Assembly: GCA_024231975.1 (NCBI GenBank) | Contig: JAAEQB010000111.1 | Span: forward strand, 219,754 to 283,753 | Length of the DNA stretch: 64,000 bases | Source of the DNA: Allobosea sp. | GTDB taxonomy: Bacteria; Pseudomonadota; Alphaproteobacteria; Rhizobiales; Beijerinckiaceae | Direction: 5' to 3' | Shown here: piece by piece, positions 50,447 through 59,922 of the stretch | Layout of the letters: every line of letters begins with the position of its first letter | How positions within the stretch are numbered: the stretch's first letter is position 1 | The notes under the pieces: model-generated | What the model was told of the DNA's origin: nothing | The model's input: the letters and a program-made list of their open reading frames with translations, nothing else | Databases searched by the model: none | Translations under genes and position numbers: made by a program

Positions 50447-51088
50447 CTAGAGCCCCGGCGACTTCACCATGGTGAAGAAGCGCACCTGCTCGGCGGGGTC
50501 GCGGAAGCGGCCGGTATACTGCGTCGTCATCGTCGACGAGCCCTGCTTCTGCACGCCCCGCATCGACATGCACATGTGCTCGGCCTCGACCAGGACGGCG
50601 ACGCCGCCGGGCTTCAGCGTCCGCTCGATCGCCTGGGCGATCTGGGCCGTCATCGTCTCCTGCGTCTGCAGCCGGCGCGCATAGACCTCGACGACGCGGG
50701 CGAGCTTCGACAGGCCGACCACGCCACCGTTCGGATAGTAGCCGATATGGACCTTGCCGACGAAGGGCACCATGTGGTGCTCGCAATGCGAATAGAACGG
50801 GATGTCACGGACGAGGACCATGTCCTTGTAGCCGTCGACCTCCTCGAAAACGCGCTCGAGCATGTCGTGCGCGTCCTCGCGATAGCCCTTGTAGAATTCG
50901 CGATAGGCCTTGGCGACGCGCTGCGGCGTATCGAGCAGGCCCTCCCGCGACGGATCGTCGCCGGCCCAGCGGATCAGCGTGCGCACGGCCTCCTCGGCCT
51001 CGACCTGCGTCGGCTGCTTGACGATGAACTTGTCTGCGGAGGGGCTGCGCGCCCGCTCTACGGACAGGGACTTAACCACATTATCCAT
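50447..51088 (-). CDS. folE: GTP cyclohydrolase I
   Basis: A 213-residue enzyme. FYSHCEHHMVPF carries zinc ligands Cys102 and His105, with Cys173 in HMCMSMRGV; IGYYPNGGVVGLSKLARVVEVYARRLQTQE is the core of the fold. It converts GTP to dihydroneopterin triphosphate, the first step of folate. GGGAGG precedes the ATG. Confidence 0.97.
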   Translation of the reverse strand: MDNVVKSLSVERARSPSADKFIVKQPTQVEAEEAVRTLIRWAGDDPSREGLLDTPQRVAKAYREFYKGYREDAHDMLERVFEEVDGYKDMVLVRDIPFYSHCEHHMVPFVGKVHIGYYPNGGVVGLSKLARVVEVYARRLQTQETMTAQIAQAIERTLKPGGVAVLVEAEHMCMSMRGVQKQGSSTMTTQYTGRFRDPAEQVRFFTMVKSPGL

Positions 51089-51246
51089 GTGGAGCCTCCC
51101 GTTTCGGTTTGCGCTGGCCTCACGACCAGCAGGTCAGACAAGTTCGCCCGCTCGTCCAGCGACATGACACGCTCTCCCTAAGAGCGCATCGGCACTCTAT
51201 ATTGGTTGCGAAAGCCGGCAACTCCAGACCCCGGCTGGGGCAACCC

Positions 51247-51696
51247 ATGCTGAACGACGTCTACAACAAGCGAATCCTGGAATTGGCAGGAAACATCCCG
51301 CTGCTCGAGCGCCTGCCGGCGCCCGATGCGACGGCTACGGCCCATTCGCGCCTGTGCGGCTCGACGGTCACCATCGACCTGACCATGGACGAGGATGTCG
51401 TCACCGGCTTCGGCCATGATGTCCGCGCCTGCGCCCTCGGTCAGGCCTCGTCCTCGATCATGGCGCGCCACGTCGTCGGCTCGACTGCCGCCGAGCTGCG
51501 CGATGTCCGTGAGCAGGCGCGCGCGATCCTGAAGGAGGGCGCGCAGCCGCCTGACGGCAAATGGGCGGACCTCTCGGTGCTCGTTCCGGTCCGCGACTTC
51601 AAGGCGCGTCACGCCTCGACCATGCTGACCTTCGACGCTGTGGTCGACGCGATCGGCCAGATCGAGGCGAAGCGGCGCGAGACGATTGCGGGTTGA
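51247..51696 (+). CDS. iron-sulfur cluster scaffold, IscU/NifU-like
   Basis: A 149-residue IscU_N-fold protein. MLNDVYNKRILELAGNIP starts like the family; the three cluster Cys positions are LCGST, RACALGQASSSIM, and a third position where the family has Cys is His (FKARHASTM), so the cluster site is altered as in many alphaproteobacterial 'IscU-like' proteins. It may serve in Fe-S assembly or a related transfer. Divergent from folE and convergent with the phosphatase. Confidence 0.85.
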   Translation: MLNDVYNKRILELAGNIPLLERLPAPDATATAHSRLCGSTVTIDLTMDEDVVTGFGHDVRACALGQASSSIMARHVVGSTAAELRDVREQARAILKEGAQPPDGKWADLSVLVPVRDFKARHASTMLTFDAVVDAIGQIEAKRRETIAG

Positions 51697-51699
51697 GGG

Positions 51700-52431
51700 T
51701 TACTTCAGCCCGAAGGCCTGCCGGATCTCCGGCTTGGTCTCGTCATAGCGGACCCGGAAGGTCTTATCGGCCAGCAGCGCCTTGGCGACGACGCGGCCGA
51801 TCTTATCGCCGGCTTCCAGGTCGCTCGGATAGTGGAAGCCGCAGACGAGGCGGCTCTCGCCATAGCTCTTGACCCGCTCCTCGAACTTGTCGGCGAGTTC
51901 GGGCACGGCGTCGGAGAGCAGGGTGGCGTACAACGCCGCGGTCGCAGCATGGGCCGAGGGGAAGGAGGTGCCCTCCGGCCGCCCGCCGGGGCAGGGCTTG
52001 ACCCGGACCTTGTTCCACATCTGGAATGGCCTGATGCGGCTGGTCAGGCGGTTGACGCTCTTCAAGAGGATGGCGAGCTCGATCTGCGCCTCGCGCATCA
52101 GCAGGCGCGTCTCGCGATGGGTGCCGTCGATATAGTTGTGGTCCAGGCCCTTCAGGAAGGCATTGAGCGTCTGGTACTGGTCGGCGATCGCCTGCTTCTC
52201 GCGCTCCGGCGTGCGGGCCGAGGAGATGGTGAGCACCTTCTCGAACTCGGCGCGATGCTCCGGCGAGTTCTGCGCCGGCGGCAGGCCCATCACCTTGGCG
52301 ACGTCGATTTTGGCGGCGTCGAGCCAGATCAGATAAGGTCGCTGCTGCGCCGCCGCCGGTGTGGCGAGGGCGAGCGCGAGCAGCGGCCCGCAGAGGGCGG
52401 TAGCGGAGGCGAGGAAACGTGCGCGCATCAT
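51700..52431 (-). CDS. PAP2-superfamily acid phosphatase, secreted
   Basis: A 243-residue periplasmic protein. Signal peptide is in the first 30 residues (MMRARFLASATALCGPLLALALATPAAA). RPEGTSFPSAHAA and SRLVCGFHYPSDLEAG are the class A acid phosphatase signature (RP, SGH-like SAH, SR-x-x-x-x-x-H-x-x-x-D). Start at 52431 gives a clean signal; an ATG at 52512 would add 27 residues. Three bases from the scaffold gene. Confidence 0.9.
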   Translation of the reverse strand: MMRARFLASATALCGPLLALALATPAAAQQRPYLIWLDAAKIDVAKVMGLPPAQNSPEHRAEFEKVLTISSARTPEREKQAIADQYQTLNAFLKGLDHNYIDGTHRETRLLMREAQIELAILLKSVNRLTSRIRPFQMWNKVRVKPCPGGRPEGTSFPSAHAATAALYATLLSDAVPELADKFEERVKSYGESRLVCGFHYPSDLEAGDKIGRVVAKALLADKTFRVRYDETKPEIRQAFGLK

Positions 52432-52475
52432 GACCGGGATCTGGGAAGACGGGATCGAAAAGGGGCGATGGAAAA

Positions 52476-52856
52476 TTGGCTGGAGGGAGTCGGCGAGGTT
52501 TGCCTGAGTCATACTTGCCTAAACATGCTGAAAAAAGCCTTTCTTGGCGACGTAGCGTCGCGCTTGCACCACGCCGGGGGGCGCATCTGCTGATCCGCGG
52601 CTACCAGCTCAGCCTGTCCCTGTTGATCGGCCGGCAGTGTCGGCACTGGCCGTCCTGCTCGGAATACACCGACGAGGCGATCCAGCGGCACGGGCTCTGG
52701 GCCGGCGGCTGGGTCGGCTTTGCCCGCATCTGCCGCTGCACGCCGCTCGGCACCTCTGGCATCGACATCGTCTGCGAGGAGCTGCCGCCGGAGGGGGCCT
52801 GGTACAAGCCCTGGGCCTATGGCCGCTGGCGCGGTGTCAACGATCCGGCATCTTGA
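52476..52856 (+). CDS. yidD: membrane protein insertion efficiency factor YidD
   Basis: A protein of about 126 residues; HLLIRGYQLSLSLLIGRQCRHWPSCSEYTDEAI and GGWVGFARICRCTPLG are the YidD core. Binds the membrane through its amphipathic N terminus and assists YidC. The start is uncertain: no ATG fits, and TTG 52476, 52500 or 52515 are possible. Not linked to rnpA/yidC, but yidD beside thrS is a familiar order in Hyphomicrobiales. Its 3' end overlaps the next gene by 20 bp. Confidence 0.88.
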   Translation: MAGGSRRGLPESYLPKHAEKSLSWRRSVALAPRRGAHLLIRGYQLSLSLLIGRQCRHWPSCSEYTDEAIQRHGLWAGGWVGFARICRCTPLGTSGIDIVCEELPPEGAWYKPWAYGRWRGVNDPAS

Positions 52857-55443
52857 CCGGCGCGCTCACGGGCTGCTCGGCGATCGTCCTCTGCTCGGGC
52901 GCGGAGAGAGGTTCGTTGAGCCAGTTCCGAGCCTTGAGCAGCGACTGGCAGTTGCGCCGGTGGTAGGTCTGCCGGTCGAGGTATTCCTGGACCGGTTTCG
53001 ACAGCCACCAGCTCATCGAGACCTCCTTCAGCACCGTCGCTCGGTTCGGCACGGCTGGCGGAGGCGCTCCCTCGGCCGGGGCTTTCGCGCCGGAGGCGAG
53101 TTCCGTCGTCGGGCTGGTCCGCTCGAAGCATTTCGGCGTCTCGCTGCCGGGCGGCACGTAGTCGAAGCCCGTCAGCCTGTCGACCACCGCGAACTTGTCC
53201 TGCGTCGGGGCCGAGGGTTCGCCGAAGACGAGGAAGTCGGCGACATTGTCCTTGCCGACCACGCCTGCGAGCGTGGCGAGGGCATAGGAGCCGCGCGCCC
53301 CGCGGGTCGACAGCACTGTGTTCACCGGCGCCATCAGCAGGGGCATCAGCGAATCGTCGCGTGGAGGAGGACGTTGGTCGCGCTCCGGATCGGCGGTCAG
53401 GTCGACCGGATCATTGGCGATGTGGATCACGACGGGCGCGAGTCCGAAACGCTTCAGCGCATCTGCGATCTCCGCGGTGGTCGTTGCCCCGTCATTCTCG
53501 AAATAGCCGCCGTCGACAGCGCGGAGCGTGACGTCGCAGCCATCGGCGAAGCGCCCGGCCGGCGAGATGATCGGAAAGCGCGCGCTGTTGAGGGCGGCGC
53601 TGGCGAGGGTGAGGTCGAGACCGTTGCCGCGTGCGATGGCGCAACTCGGCCTTGGCGAGGTCAATTCGCCAAGGAAGCGTGACGCTTCGAAGGCGTCGAC
53701 GAACAGTGTCGGCCGATCGAGCTTGATCTGGGTGGCCGGCTCCAGCTGATTGGCGAGCTGGCTGGCGAGAACCCGCTTGCCGGTTTCCTCCGAGGTCGCA
53801 TTGAGCACGAGGAGCGGCAGCCAGTTGCCGTCCTTGCGCGCGCCTTGGCCGAACCGGCTGAACGACTGGGCGAGATCGCCCCGGGCCGGCAGCGTCTGCG
53901 CGCCTTGCACCGCTGCGACGACATTGTCCTGATAGTGGTTGATCCAGCTGTTCTCGAGAATGGCGGCGCGATCGAGGAAATGGCCGTTGGGCCAGAACCG
54001 GCCGAGCAACGGCTCTAGGAACAGGAATGGTTCGCTGGTCACCAGCGCGAGCACGGTCGGCGAGAGGAAGTCCTCGCCTGCGAGCACCTGGAGGCAATCA
54101 CGCCATTTGCTCTCGTTCGGTGACTTGAAGAAATGCGCCGGGCTCTTGTCGATGCAGGGCGGCGACAAGGCCGGAGACTTCGGATCCCGGCGCGCATCGC
54201 TCATCGCGGCGACCGCCTGGATCGCCCCGAGGGAGCCGCCAGACACGCCCGAAATCGCAAAGATCCGCTGCGCCAGCAAAGGCACGGTGGCATCCGGCTT
54301 TTCGCAGGTGCGGCCGGGCTGCCGGCAGGGGTTGTCGAGCAACTCGCCGAGGATCGTCGCAGCGAAGAAGGCAGCGCGCGAGGCGCCGCCCGCGATCGTC
54401 ACCAGAACCGGGCGCGGGCAGGTGCCGCCGGCCACGCAATTCGCCTGTTTCCACGCTGCGACGGCCTCGCCGAGCTCCATGGCCGGCTGCGGTTCCTGCT
54501 TGGCGCGCGAGACGAGATTCGAATGGCCGCAGGAATTGGCGGCCAGGAGCCAGGCGACCAGAATCAGCACGGTGAAGGGAAAGCGGGTCCTCTGGCTCGC
54601 CATCCCGATCTGCGTGAAGACCGGAATCCAGGCGCCGAGCAGGATGGGAACGAGATAGACGCCGGAGACGACCGCCAGCAGGCGATCGCCAAAGGCTGCG
54701 ACTGCCCCGAGCATCAACAGGCCGAGTGCAAGCCAGACGGAGGCGTGCAGACTCACCGCCTCGCGCCAGTTGCTCCCGCCTTCTCCATCCCTCGTCCTCT
54801 TCTCCCGGAAATGCGCCTCGGTTTTCGCGATGTCCCGGATATTCCGGCCCCACAGAAAGAGATGGGCCGCGATGCCGCAGGCGAGGGCGACATAGAAACC
54901 CGCCGAGCCGCTGCGGAGAATGCCGGCGGATAAGGCCAGGGAGCCGACGCCGTCGCTAGGCAGATCGGCCAGCGCCGCCTCATAGCCGCGCCAGACCGCG
55001 AAGAAGGTCAGCAGCGCGAGCGCATAGGGCACGACGACGACGAAGGCGCGGAAGCGGCGATCGTAGATCGCCATGTCGCGCGGCGTGAGGTCCCGGGACG
55101 GGCCGATCAGCCAGGCGCTTTCGCCGAGCAGGTGCTCCGCAGAGGCCTGGACGGCGCTGCTCCAGGCGATGATGTGGATGAGGAAATAGACCAGCCAGCG
55201 GAAGAGCATCTCCCAGAAGCGGGGATAGTCGGTTCCCGGCCCGAACGCCGGCCCCTGGAAGACCAGGAAGAGGTCGCGTGCTTGCGGAACCTTGGTCAGC
55301 AGCAGGTAGCCGAGCAGGACCGAGATCGCGGCCACGCGGCAGGCGTAGATCACCCGCAGCAGGTCGCCGATCCAGTTGAAGGGCCACGATTCCACGTCTC
55401 GCAGGACGGGCGCCGCGGCGTCCGGTGACATCGCTGGCTGCAT
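52837..55443 (-). CDS. membrane protein fused to a patatin-like domain
   Basis: An 868-residue protein. Roughly the first 300 residues hold about seven hydrophobic segments (around 33-50, 84-100, 133-150, 180-198, 235-252, 256-278, 288-303). After that comes a soluble patatin-like domain: GGASRAAFFAA (oxyanion region), FAISGVSGGSLGA with Ser401 in GxSxG, and AVDGGYFENDGA with Asp644 in DGG. Length and architecture are unlike RssA proteins. Could be a lipid-modifying enzyme anchored in the inner membrane. The closing 30 residues overlap yidD. Confidence 0.75.
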   Translation of the reverse strand: MQPAMSPDAAAPVLRDVESWPFNWIGDLLRVIYACRVAAISVLLGYLLLTKVPQARDLFLVFQGPAFGPGTDYPRFWEMLFRWLVYFLIHIIAWSSAVQASAEHLLGESAWLIGPSRDLTPRDMAIYDRRFRAFVVVVPYALALLTFFAVWRGYEAALADLPSDGVGSLALSAGILRSGSAGFYVALACGIAAHLFLWGRNIRDIAKTEAHFREKRTRDGEGGSNWREAVSLHASVWLALGLLMLGAVAAFGDRLLAVVSGVYLVPILLGAWIPVFTQIGMASQRTRFPFTVLILVAWLLAANSCGHSNLVSRAKQEPQPAMELGEAVAAWKQANCVAGGTCPRPVLVTIAGGASRAAFFAATILGELLDNPCRQPGRTCEKPDATVPLLAQRIFAISGVSGGSLGAIQAVAAMSDARRDPKSPALSPPCIDKSPAHFFKSPNESKWRDCLQVLAGEDFLSPTVLALVTSEPFLFLEPLLGRFWPNGHFLDRAAILENSWINHYQDNVVAAVQGAQTLPARGDLAQSFSRFGQGARKDGNWLPLLVLNATSEETGKRVLASQLANQLEPATQIKLDRPTLFVDAFEASRFLGELTSPRPSCAIARGNGLDLTLASAALNSARFPIISPAGRFADGCDVTLRAVDGGYFENDGATTTAEIADALKRFGLAPVVIHIANDPVDLTADPERDQRPPPRDDSLMPLLMAPVNTVLSTRGARGSYALATLAGVVGKDNVADFLVFGEPSAPTQDKFAVVDRLTGFDYVPPGSETPKCFERTSPTTELASGAKAPAEGAPPPAVPNRATVLKEVSMSWWLSKPVQEYLDRQTYHRRNCQSLLKARNWLNEPLSAPEQRTIAEQPVSAPVKMPDR

Positions 55444-55669
55444 GGCTGTCGAACCGATTGCGGAGATCGGAGGTCGATTGCGTAACCTATCGTCAGTCTA
55501 GCCATGGTTGCAAGCGGCGAGGCCGCGATCTGCAATCCCGCGATTGCCTGCGTCCTCCCGCTCGTATACGCCTCCCCGGCGCGTCCGATCCGGCTGCCGG
55601 TCGCGCCCCTCAAAGGCAGCCGGCCTTGACTTACGGGGCTCGTATCCCCGAGTGAGCAGGAGCCGATCG

Positions 55670-57667
55670 ATGACGATCTCCCTGACATTTCCCGATGGCG
55701 CGCAGCGCGAATTTCCTTCCGGCATCACCGGCAAGGAGCTTGCCGGCGGCATTTCCCCCTCTCTGCTGAAGCGCACCGTCGCGATGGCGCTCGACGGCAC
55801 GATCGTCGACCTCGGCGACCCGATCACAGCGGACGCGAAGATCGAGTTCCTCAACCGCGAGGACCCACGAGCGCTGGAGCTGATCCGGCACGACACCGCT
55901 CACGTCCTCGCCGAAGCCGTGCAGGAACTCTTCCCCGGCACGCAGGTGACGATCGGTCCGGTCATCGAGAACGGCTTCTTCTACGATTTCGCCCGCAACG
56001 AGCCCTTCACCCCGGAGGACTTCCCGGCGATCGAGAAGAAGATGCGCGAGATCATCGCGCGCGACAAACCCTTCACCAAGGAGGTCTGGAGCCGCGACAA
56101 GGCCAAGGACTTCTTCGCCAACAAGGGCGAGGCCTACAAGGTCGAGCTGGTCGATGCGATTCCCGCCGACCAGACGCTGAAGATGTATGCGCAGGGCGAC
56201 TGGATCGACCTCTGCCGCGGCCCGCACATGACCTCGGTCGGCAAGGTCGGCAACGCCTTCAAGCTGATGAAGACGGCCGGCGCCTATTGGCGCGGCGACA
56301 GCAACAACGCGATGCTGACCCGCATCTACGGCACGGCCTTCGCCCGGCAGGAGGAGCTCGACGCCTACCTCAAGCAGCTCGAGGAAGCCGAGAAGCGCGA
56401 CCATCGCCGCCTCGGCCGCGAGATGGACCTGTTCCATTTCCAGGAGGAGGGGCCGGGCGTCGTCTTCTGGCACTCAAAGGGCTGGCGGCTGTTCCAGGAG
56501 GTGCTGACCTATATGCGCCGGCGGCTCGCCGTCGACTATGAGGAGGTCAACGCCCCGCAGGTGCTCGACAAGTCGCTCTGGGAGACCTCGGGGCACTGGG
56601 GCTGGTACCAGGACAACATGTTCGCGGTGAAGTCGGCCTCGGCCTTCGAGAACCCGAACGACCAGGAGCGCGACCACAAGGTCTTCGCCCTGAAGCCGAT
56701 GAACTGCCCGGGCCATGTCCAGATCTTCAAGCACGGGCTGAAGAGCTATCGCGACCTGCCGATCCGGCTGGCCGAGTTCGGCAATGTCCATCGCTACGAG
56801 CCGTCGGGGGCGCTGCACGGGCTGATGCGCGTGCGCGGCTTCACCCAGGACGATGCCCACATCTTCTGCACCGAGGAGCAGCTCGCCGCCGAGTGCATGA
56901 AGATCAACGACCTGATCCTCTCGGTCTACGAGGATTTCGGCTTCACCGAGGAGCTGGTCATCAAGCTCTCGACGCGGCCGGAGAAGCGCGTCGGCTCCGA
57001 TGCGGTCTGGGACCATGCCGAAGACGTCATGACCAATGTGCTGGAGAGGATCGCGAGGCAGTCCGGCAACCGGATCAAGACCGAGATCAATCCGGGCGAG
57101 GGCGCCTTCTACGGGCCGAAGTTCGAATACGTCCTGCGCGATGCCATCGGCCGCGACTGGCAATGCGGCACGACGCAGGTCGACTTCAACCTGCCGGAGC
57201 GCTTCGGCGCCTTCTATATCGGCTCGGACGGCGAGAAGAAGCAGCCGGTCATGGTCCATCGCGCTATCTGCGGCTCGCTGGAGCGCTTCGTCGGCATCCT
57301 GATCGAGCACCATGCCGGGCATTTCCCGCTCTGGCTGGCGCCCGAGCAGATCATCGTCGCGCCGATCACCTCGGAAGCCGACGCCTATGGCGAGGAAGTC
57401 ACCATGGCGCTGCTCTCGGCCGGCCTGCGCGCCCGCGCCGACCTGCGCAACGAGAAGATCAGCTACAAGGTGCGCGAGCACTCGCTGGCCAAGGTCCCGG
57501 TCATCCTCGCCGTCGGCAAGCGCGAGGCCGAGGAGAAGACCGTGACCGTCCGTCGTCTCGGCAGCCAGGCCCAGACGGTGATGAGCCTCGACGCCGTGGT
57601 CGCGGCGCTGGTCGAAGAGGCGACGCCGCCTGATCTCGCCCGCAAGAGGAAGGTCAAGGCGGCCTGA
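55670..57667 (+). CDS. thrS: threonyl-tRNA synthetase
   Basis: A 665-residue class II synthetase. TGS domain at 1-60 (LTFPDGAQREFPSGITG), the editing domain with HDTAHVLAEAV and YKVELVDAI..CRGPHM, then the catalytic core with MNCPGH, GALHGLMRVRGFTQDDAHIFC (motif 2 region), and VMVHRAICGSLERFVGILIEH (motif 3). The anticodon-binding domain is C-terminal. CAGGAG precedes ATG 55670; an in-frame extension upstream lacks conserved residues. No T-box is expected in this group and none was seen. Confidence 0.98.
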   Translation: MTISLTFPDGAQREFPSGITGKELAGGISPSLLKRTVAMALDGTIVDLGDPITADAKIEFLNREDPRALELIRHDTAHVLAEAVQELFPGTQVTIGPVIENGFFYDFARNEPFTPEDFPAIEKKMREIIARDKPFTKEVWSRDKAKDFFANKGEAYKVELVDAIPADQTLKMYAQGDWIDLCRGPHMTSVGKVGNAFKLMKTAGAYWRGDSNNAMLTRIYGTAFARQEELDAYLKQLEEAEKRDHRRLGREMDLFHFQEEGPGVVFWHSKGWRLFQEVLTYMRRRLAVDYEEVNAPQVLDKSLWETSGHWGWYQDNMFAVKSASAFENPNDQERDHKVFALKPMNCPGHVQIFKHGLKSYRDLPIRLAEFGNVHRYEPSGALHGLMRVRGFTQDDAHIFCTEEQLAAECMKINDLILSVYEDFGFTEELVIKLSTRPEKRVGSDAVWDHAEDVMTNVLERIARQSGNRIKTEINPGEGAFYGPKFEYVLRDAIGRDWQCGTTQVDFNLPERFGAFYIGSDGEKKQPVMVHRAICGSLERFVGILIEHHAGHFPLWLAPEQIIVAPITSEADAYGEEVTMALLSAGLRARADLRNEKISYKVREHSLAKVPVILAVGKREAEEKTVTVRRLGSQAQTVMSLDAVVAALVEEATPPDLARKRKVKAA

Positions 57668-57714
57668 AGCAGCCATCTCGCCAAAACCCGTCAGCCCGTG
57701 CCAAATAGGCGCGC

Positions 57715-59004
57715 ATGCTGACGGGTTCCTATCGCAAGCGGCTTGAAGCCGATCTCGGTCGCTGGGTGGGCGAGGGGCTGGTCAGTCCCGAAAGCGCCGC
57801 CACCATCCGCCGTTCGCTGGCGCAGGAGGGTGGCGGCTTCAAGCTGCCGGCCTTGATCGGCCTGTTCGGCGGCCTGCTGATCGCCTCCAGCGTTTCCGCC
57901 TTCGTCGCGGCGAACTGGGAGGAAATCCCCAGGGTCGCCAAGCTCGTCATGATCCTGCTCGGCCTTGCCGGCGCGCTCGGTATCTCGGCGCGTCTGGAAA
58001 GCCGGGGCTCGACTGGCGGCGCCGATGCGGCCGCGACCTGTGGCACACTGATCTTCGCGGCCGGCGTCGCACTCGTCGGCCAGATGTATCATCTGCCGAC
58101 CGACTGGCCGGGCGGGGCGCTCTTGGTCGCGCTCGGCGCGCTGATCGTCGCCTTCCTGCTGCGCTCGAACGGTGCGCTCGTCATCGCGATCGTCGGAATC
58201 GGCTGCTGGGCCGGCGGTCGCTGGGATGAGGGCGAGAGCCGGGCCCATCTGCTGTTCTGGCTGCCTTTCCTGCCGGCGCTTTGGCTGGCCGCGACCCGGC
58301 ACAACCGCCTCGTCCACCATGTCGCGGCGCTGGCGCTGCTCGGCTGGTTCGCGACGCTACCGGGCCAGCCGGCCTTCCTGCGTTTCGACTATGGCCTGCT
58401 CGCCTACGGCCTCGCCGTCTCTGCGCTGTTCGTCGCGCTCGGCGCGCTGGCGCTCGACCGCGGCGGTCCGGGCCTGCTCACCGCCTTCCTGCCCTGGGGG
58501 CTGATCGGGCTGATCCTCTCGCTCAATGTCGAGCTGATCCGCATCCTCGAGCCGAGCGAGGCGAAGGCGGGCACGGCTCATTCGCTGAACTATTTCGCCT
58601 ATGCGCTGGCGCTGCCGGCGGTGGTCGGCCTCGGTCTGCTGGCGCGTGAGCGCCGCTTCGCCTGGCCGCTGGCGGCGGCGCTGGTCATGTCGCTCTTGGT
58701 GCCGGTACTGTTCTGGAGCGGCGGCGCGGTCAGCATGGCCGGCAAGATCGTTGTCGCGGCGTTGATCCTATCGATCGCGATCGGCATCGTCGTCGCCGGT
58801 GCGGGCGGCGGCGTCCGCCGGCTGAGCATCGCCGGCTCGCTGCTGTTCGCCATCGCGATCGTGACCTTGCTCTGGCAGACCATCGGCACCTTGCTCGACC
58901 AGTCGCTGTTCTTCCTGGTCGGCGGCGCGGCCCTCATCGCCATCGCCAGCGGGATGCGCCGGCTCCTCGCCAAGTTCAGCAAGCCGACGGAGGCCGCGCC
59001 GTGA
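57715..59004 (+). CDS. DUF2157 multi-pass membrane protein
   Basis: A 429-residue protein. Residues 1-40 form a soluble helical head (YRKRLEADLGRWVGEGLVSPESAATI), followed by about 12 hydrophobic segments. The head plus first segment (LIGLFGGLLIASSVSAFVAANWEEIPRVAK) are characteristic of DUF2157. Its stop overlaps the GTG of the next gene by four bases (GTGA), so the pair is coupled. Function unknown; the pair is recurrent in bacteria. Confidence 0.88.
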   Translation: MLTGSYRKRLEADLGRWVGEGLVSPESAATIRRSLAQEGGGFKLPALIGLFGGLLIASSVSAFVAANWEEIPRVAKLVMILLGLAGALGISARLESRGSTGGADAAATCGTLIFAAGVALVGQMYHLPTDWPGGALLVALGALIVAFLLRSNGALVIAIVGIGCWAGGRWDEGESRAHLLFWLPFLPALWLAATRHNRLVHHVAALALLGWFATLPGQPAFLRFDYGLLAYGLAVSALFVALGALALDRGGPGLLTAFLPWGLIGLILSLNVELIRILEPSEAKAGTAHSLNYFAYALALPAVVGLGLLARERRFAWPLAAALVMSLLVPVLFWSGGAVSMAGKIVVAALILSIAIGIVVAGAGGGVRRLSIAGSLLFAIAIVTLLWQTIGTLLDQSLFFLVGGAALIAIASGMRRLLAKFSKPTEAAP

Positions 59005-59624
59005 TCCGCCTGCCGTCTGCCGACGCCTTTCTCGGGCGCGTCTCGCCGCTCTGGCGCGGGCTCGCCGCCATCGTCCTGCTCTGCGGGCTGATCCTGGCCC
59101 TGGTCGAGTCGCGTGCGAGCATCCTGCGCTCCGGCACGGAGATCAGGCTGGCGACCGCGCCACTCGACCCGCGCGACCTCTTCCGCGGCGACTATGTCAT
59201 CCTCAGCTACAAGATCAGCACGCTCGAACCTGCCAAACTCGACGGCGACAAGAGCTTCGAGCGCAACCAGACGGTGTTCGTCCGCCTCGCGCCCGGTGCC
59301 GACGGGCTTGCCGAGGCGAAGGGCGTCTATCTCGCCCGCCCGCCTGCTCCTGCGGGCGGGGCGGTGCTCGAAGGCAAGGTGGTTTCGACGGCCGCCTGTG
59401 CGGTCAACGCGAACGGCGACCAGGACTGCAATGTCGGTCGCAGTGCCATCCGCGTCGAGTACGGACTTGAAAGCTATTTCGTGCCTGAAGGCACCGGCCG
59501 CGCCATCGAGACGACCGAGCGCAAGCGGCTGGAGATCGTCGCGGCCGTGTCGAGCTCCGGACAGGCGGCGATCAAGCGCCTGCTGATCGACGGCAAGCTC
59601 GTCCATCAGGAGCCGCCTTACTGA
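59001..59624 (+). CDS. GDYXXLXY-domain membrane-anchored protein
   Basis: A 207-residue protein. A single hydrophobic segment at about 20-38 anchors it; the rest is periplasmic. RGDYVILSYKI carries the GDYXXLXY motif. Usually paired with DUF2157 proteins as here. Start GTG 59001 overlaps the previous stop. No enzymatic signature; one Cys pair (TAACAV, DCNVGR) could form a disulfide. Confidence 0.85.
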   Translation: MIRLPSADAFLGRVSPLWRGLAAIVLLCGLILALVESRASILRSGTEIRLATAPLDPRDLFRGDYVILSYKISTLEPAKLDGDKSFERNQTVFVRLAPGADGLAEAKGVYLARPPAPAGGAVLEGKVVSTAACAVNANGDQDCNVGRSAIRVEYGLESYFVPEGTGRAIETTERKRLEIVAAVSSSGQAAIKRLLIDGKLVHQEPPY

Positions 59625-59661
59625 GCTGGGCCGCTGCACAAGGCTGATCGCTTATGCTCCT

Positions 59662-59809
59662 CCCTTCCCCCTTGCGGGGAAGGGTATGGGGATGGGGGGC
59701 GAGCGATTGGGTGCAAGGTCGATTGTAGGAGCGGATTGGGGTCGACTGGCCAAGATCGAGTTCTGACTTTTCGCCCCCCACTCCTTCCCCTCCCCACAAG
59801 GGGGAGGGG
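59662..59809. repeat. REPIN-like composite repeat, diverged
   Basis: CCCTTCCCC-CTTGC-GGGGAAGGG at 59662-59684 and CCCCTCCCC-ACAAG-GGGGAGGGG at 59787-59809, with inverted G-rich/C-rich flanks in between (ATGGGGATGGGGGGCG and CGCCCCCCACTCC). Same architecture as 4388-4529. Confidence 0.7.
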
Positions 59810-59880
59810 TTTCTCGCGCCCTCCTGTCCTACCTGCACCCGCGCCACACTGACGCAGCGCTTCCGTGCCGACGCGGCATG

Positions 59881-59916
59881 CTCTAGAGCATCAGCCGATT
59901 CCACAACGGATCGGCT
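59881..59916. repeat. CTCTAGAGCATC-type palindrome before serS
   Basis: CTCTAGAGCATC followed by AGCCGAT-N10-ATCGGCT, ending six bases before the serS start. Resembles a palindromic repeat widespread in Hyphomicrobiales genomes. It places a hairpin over the expected ribosome binding region of serS. Confidence 0.6.
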
Positions 59917-59922
59917 TGAGCG

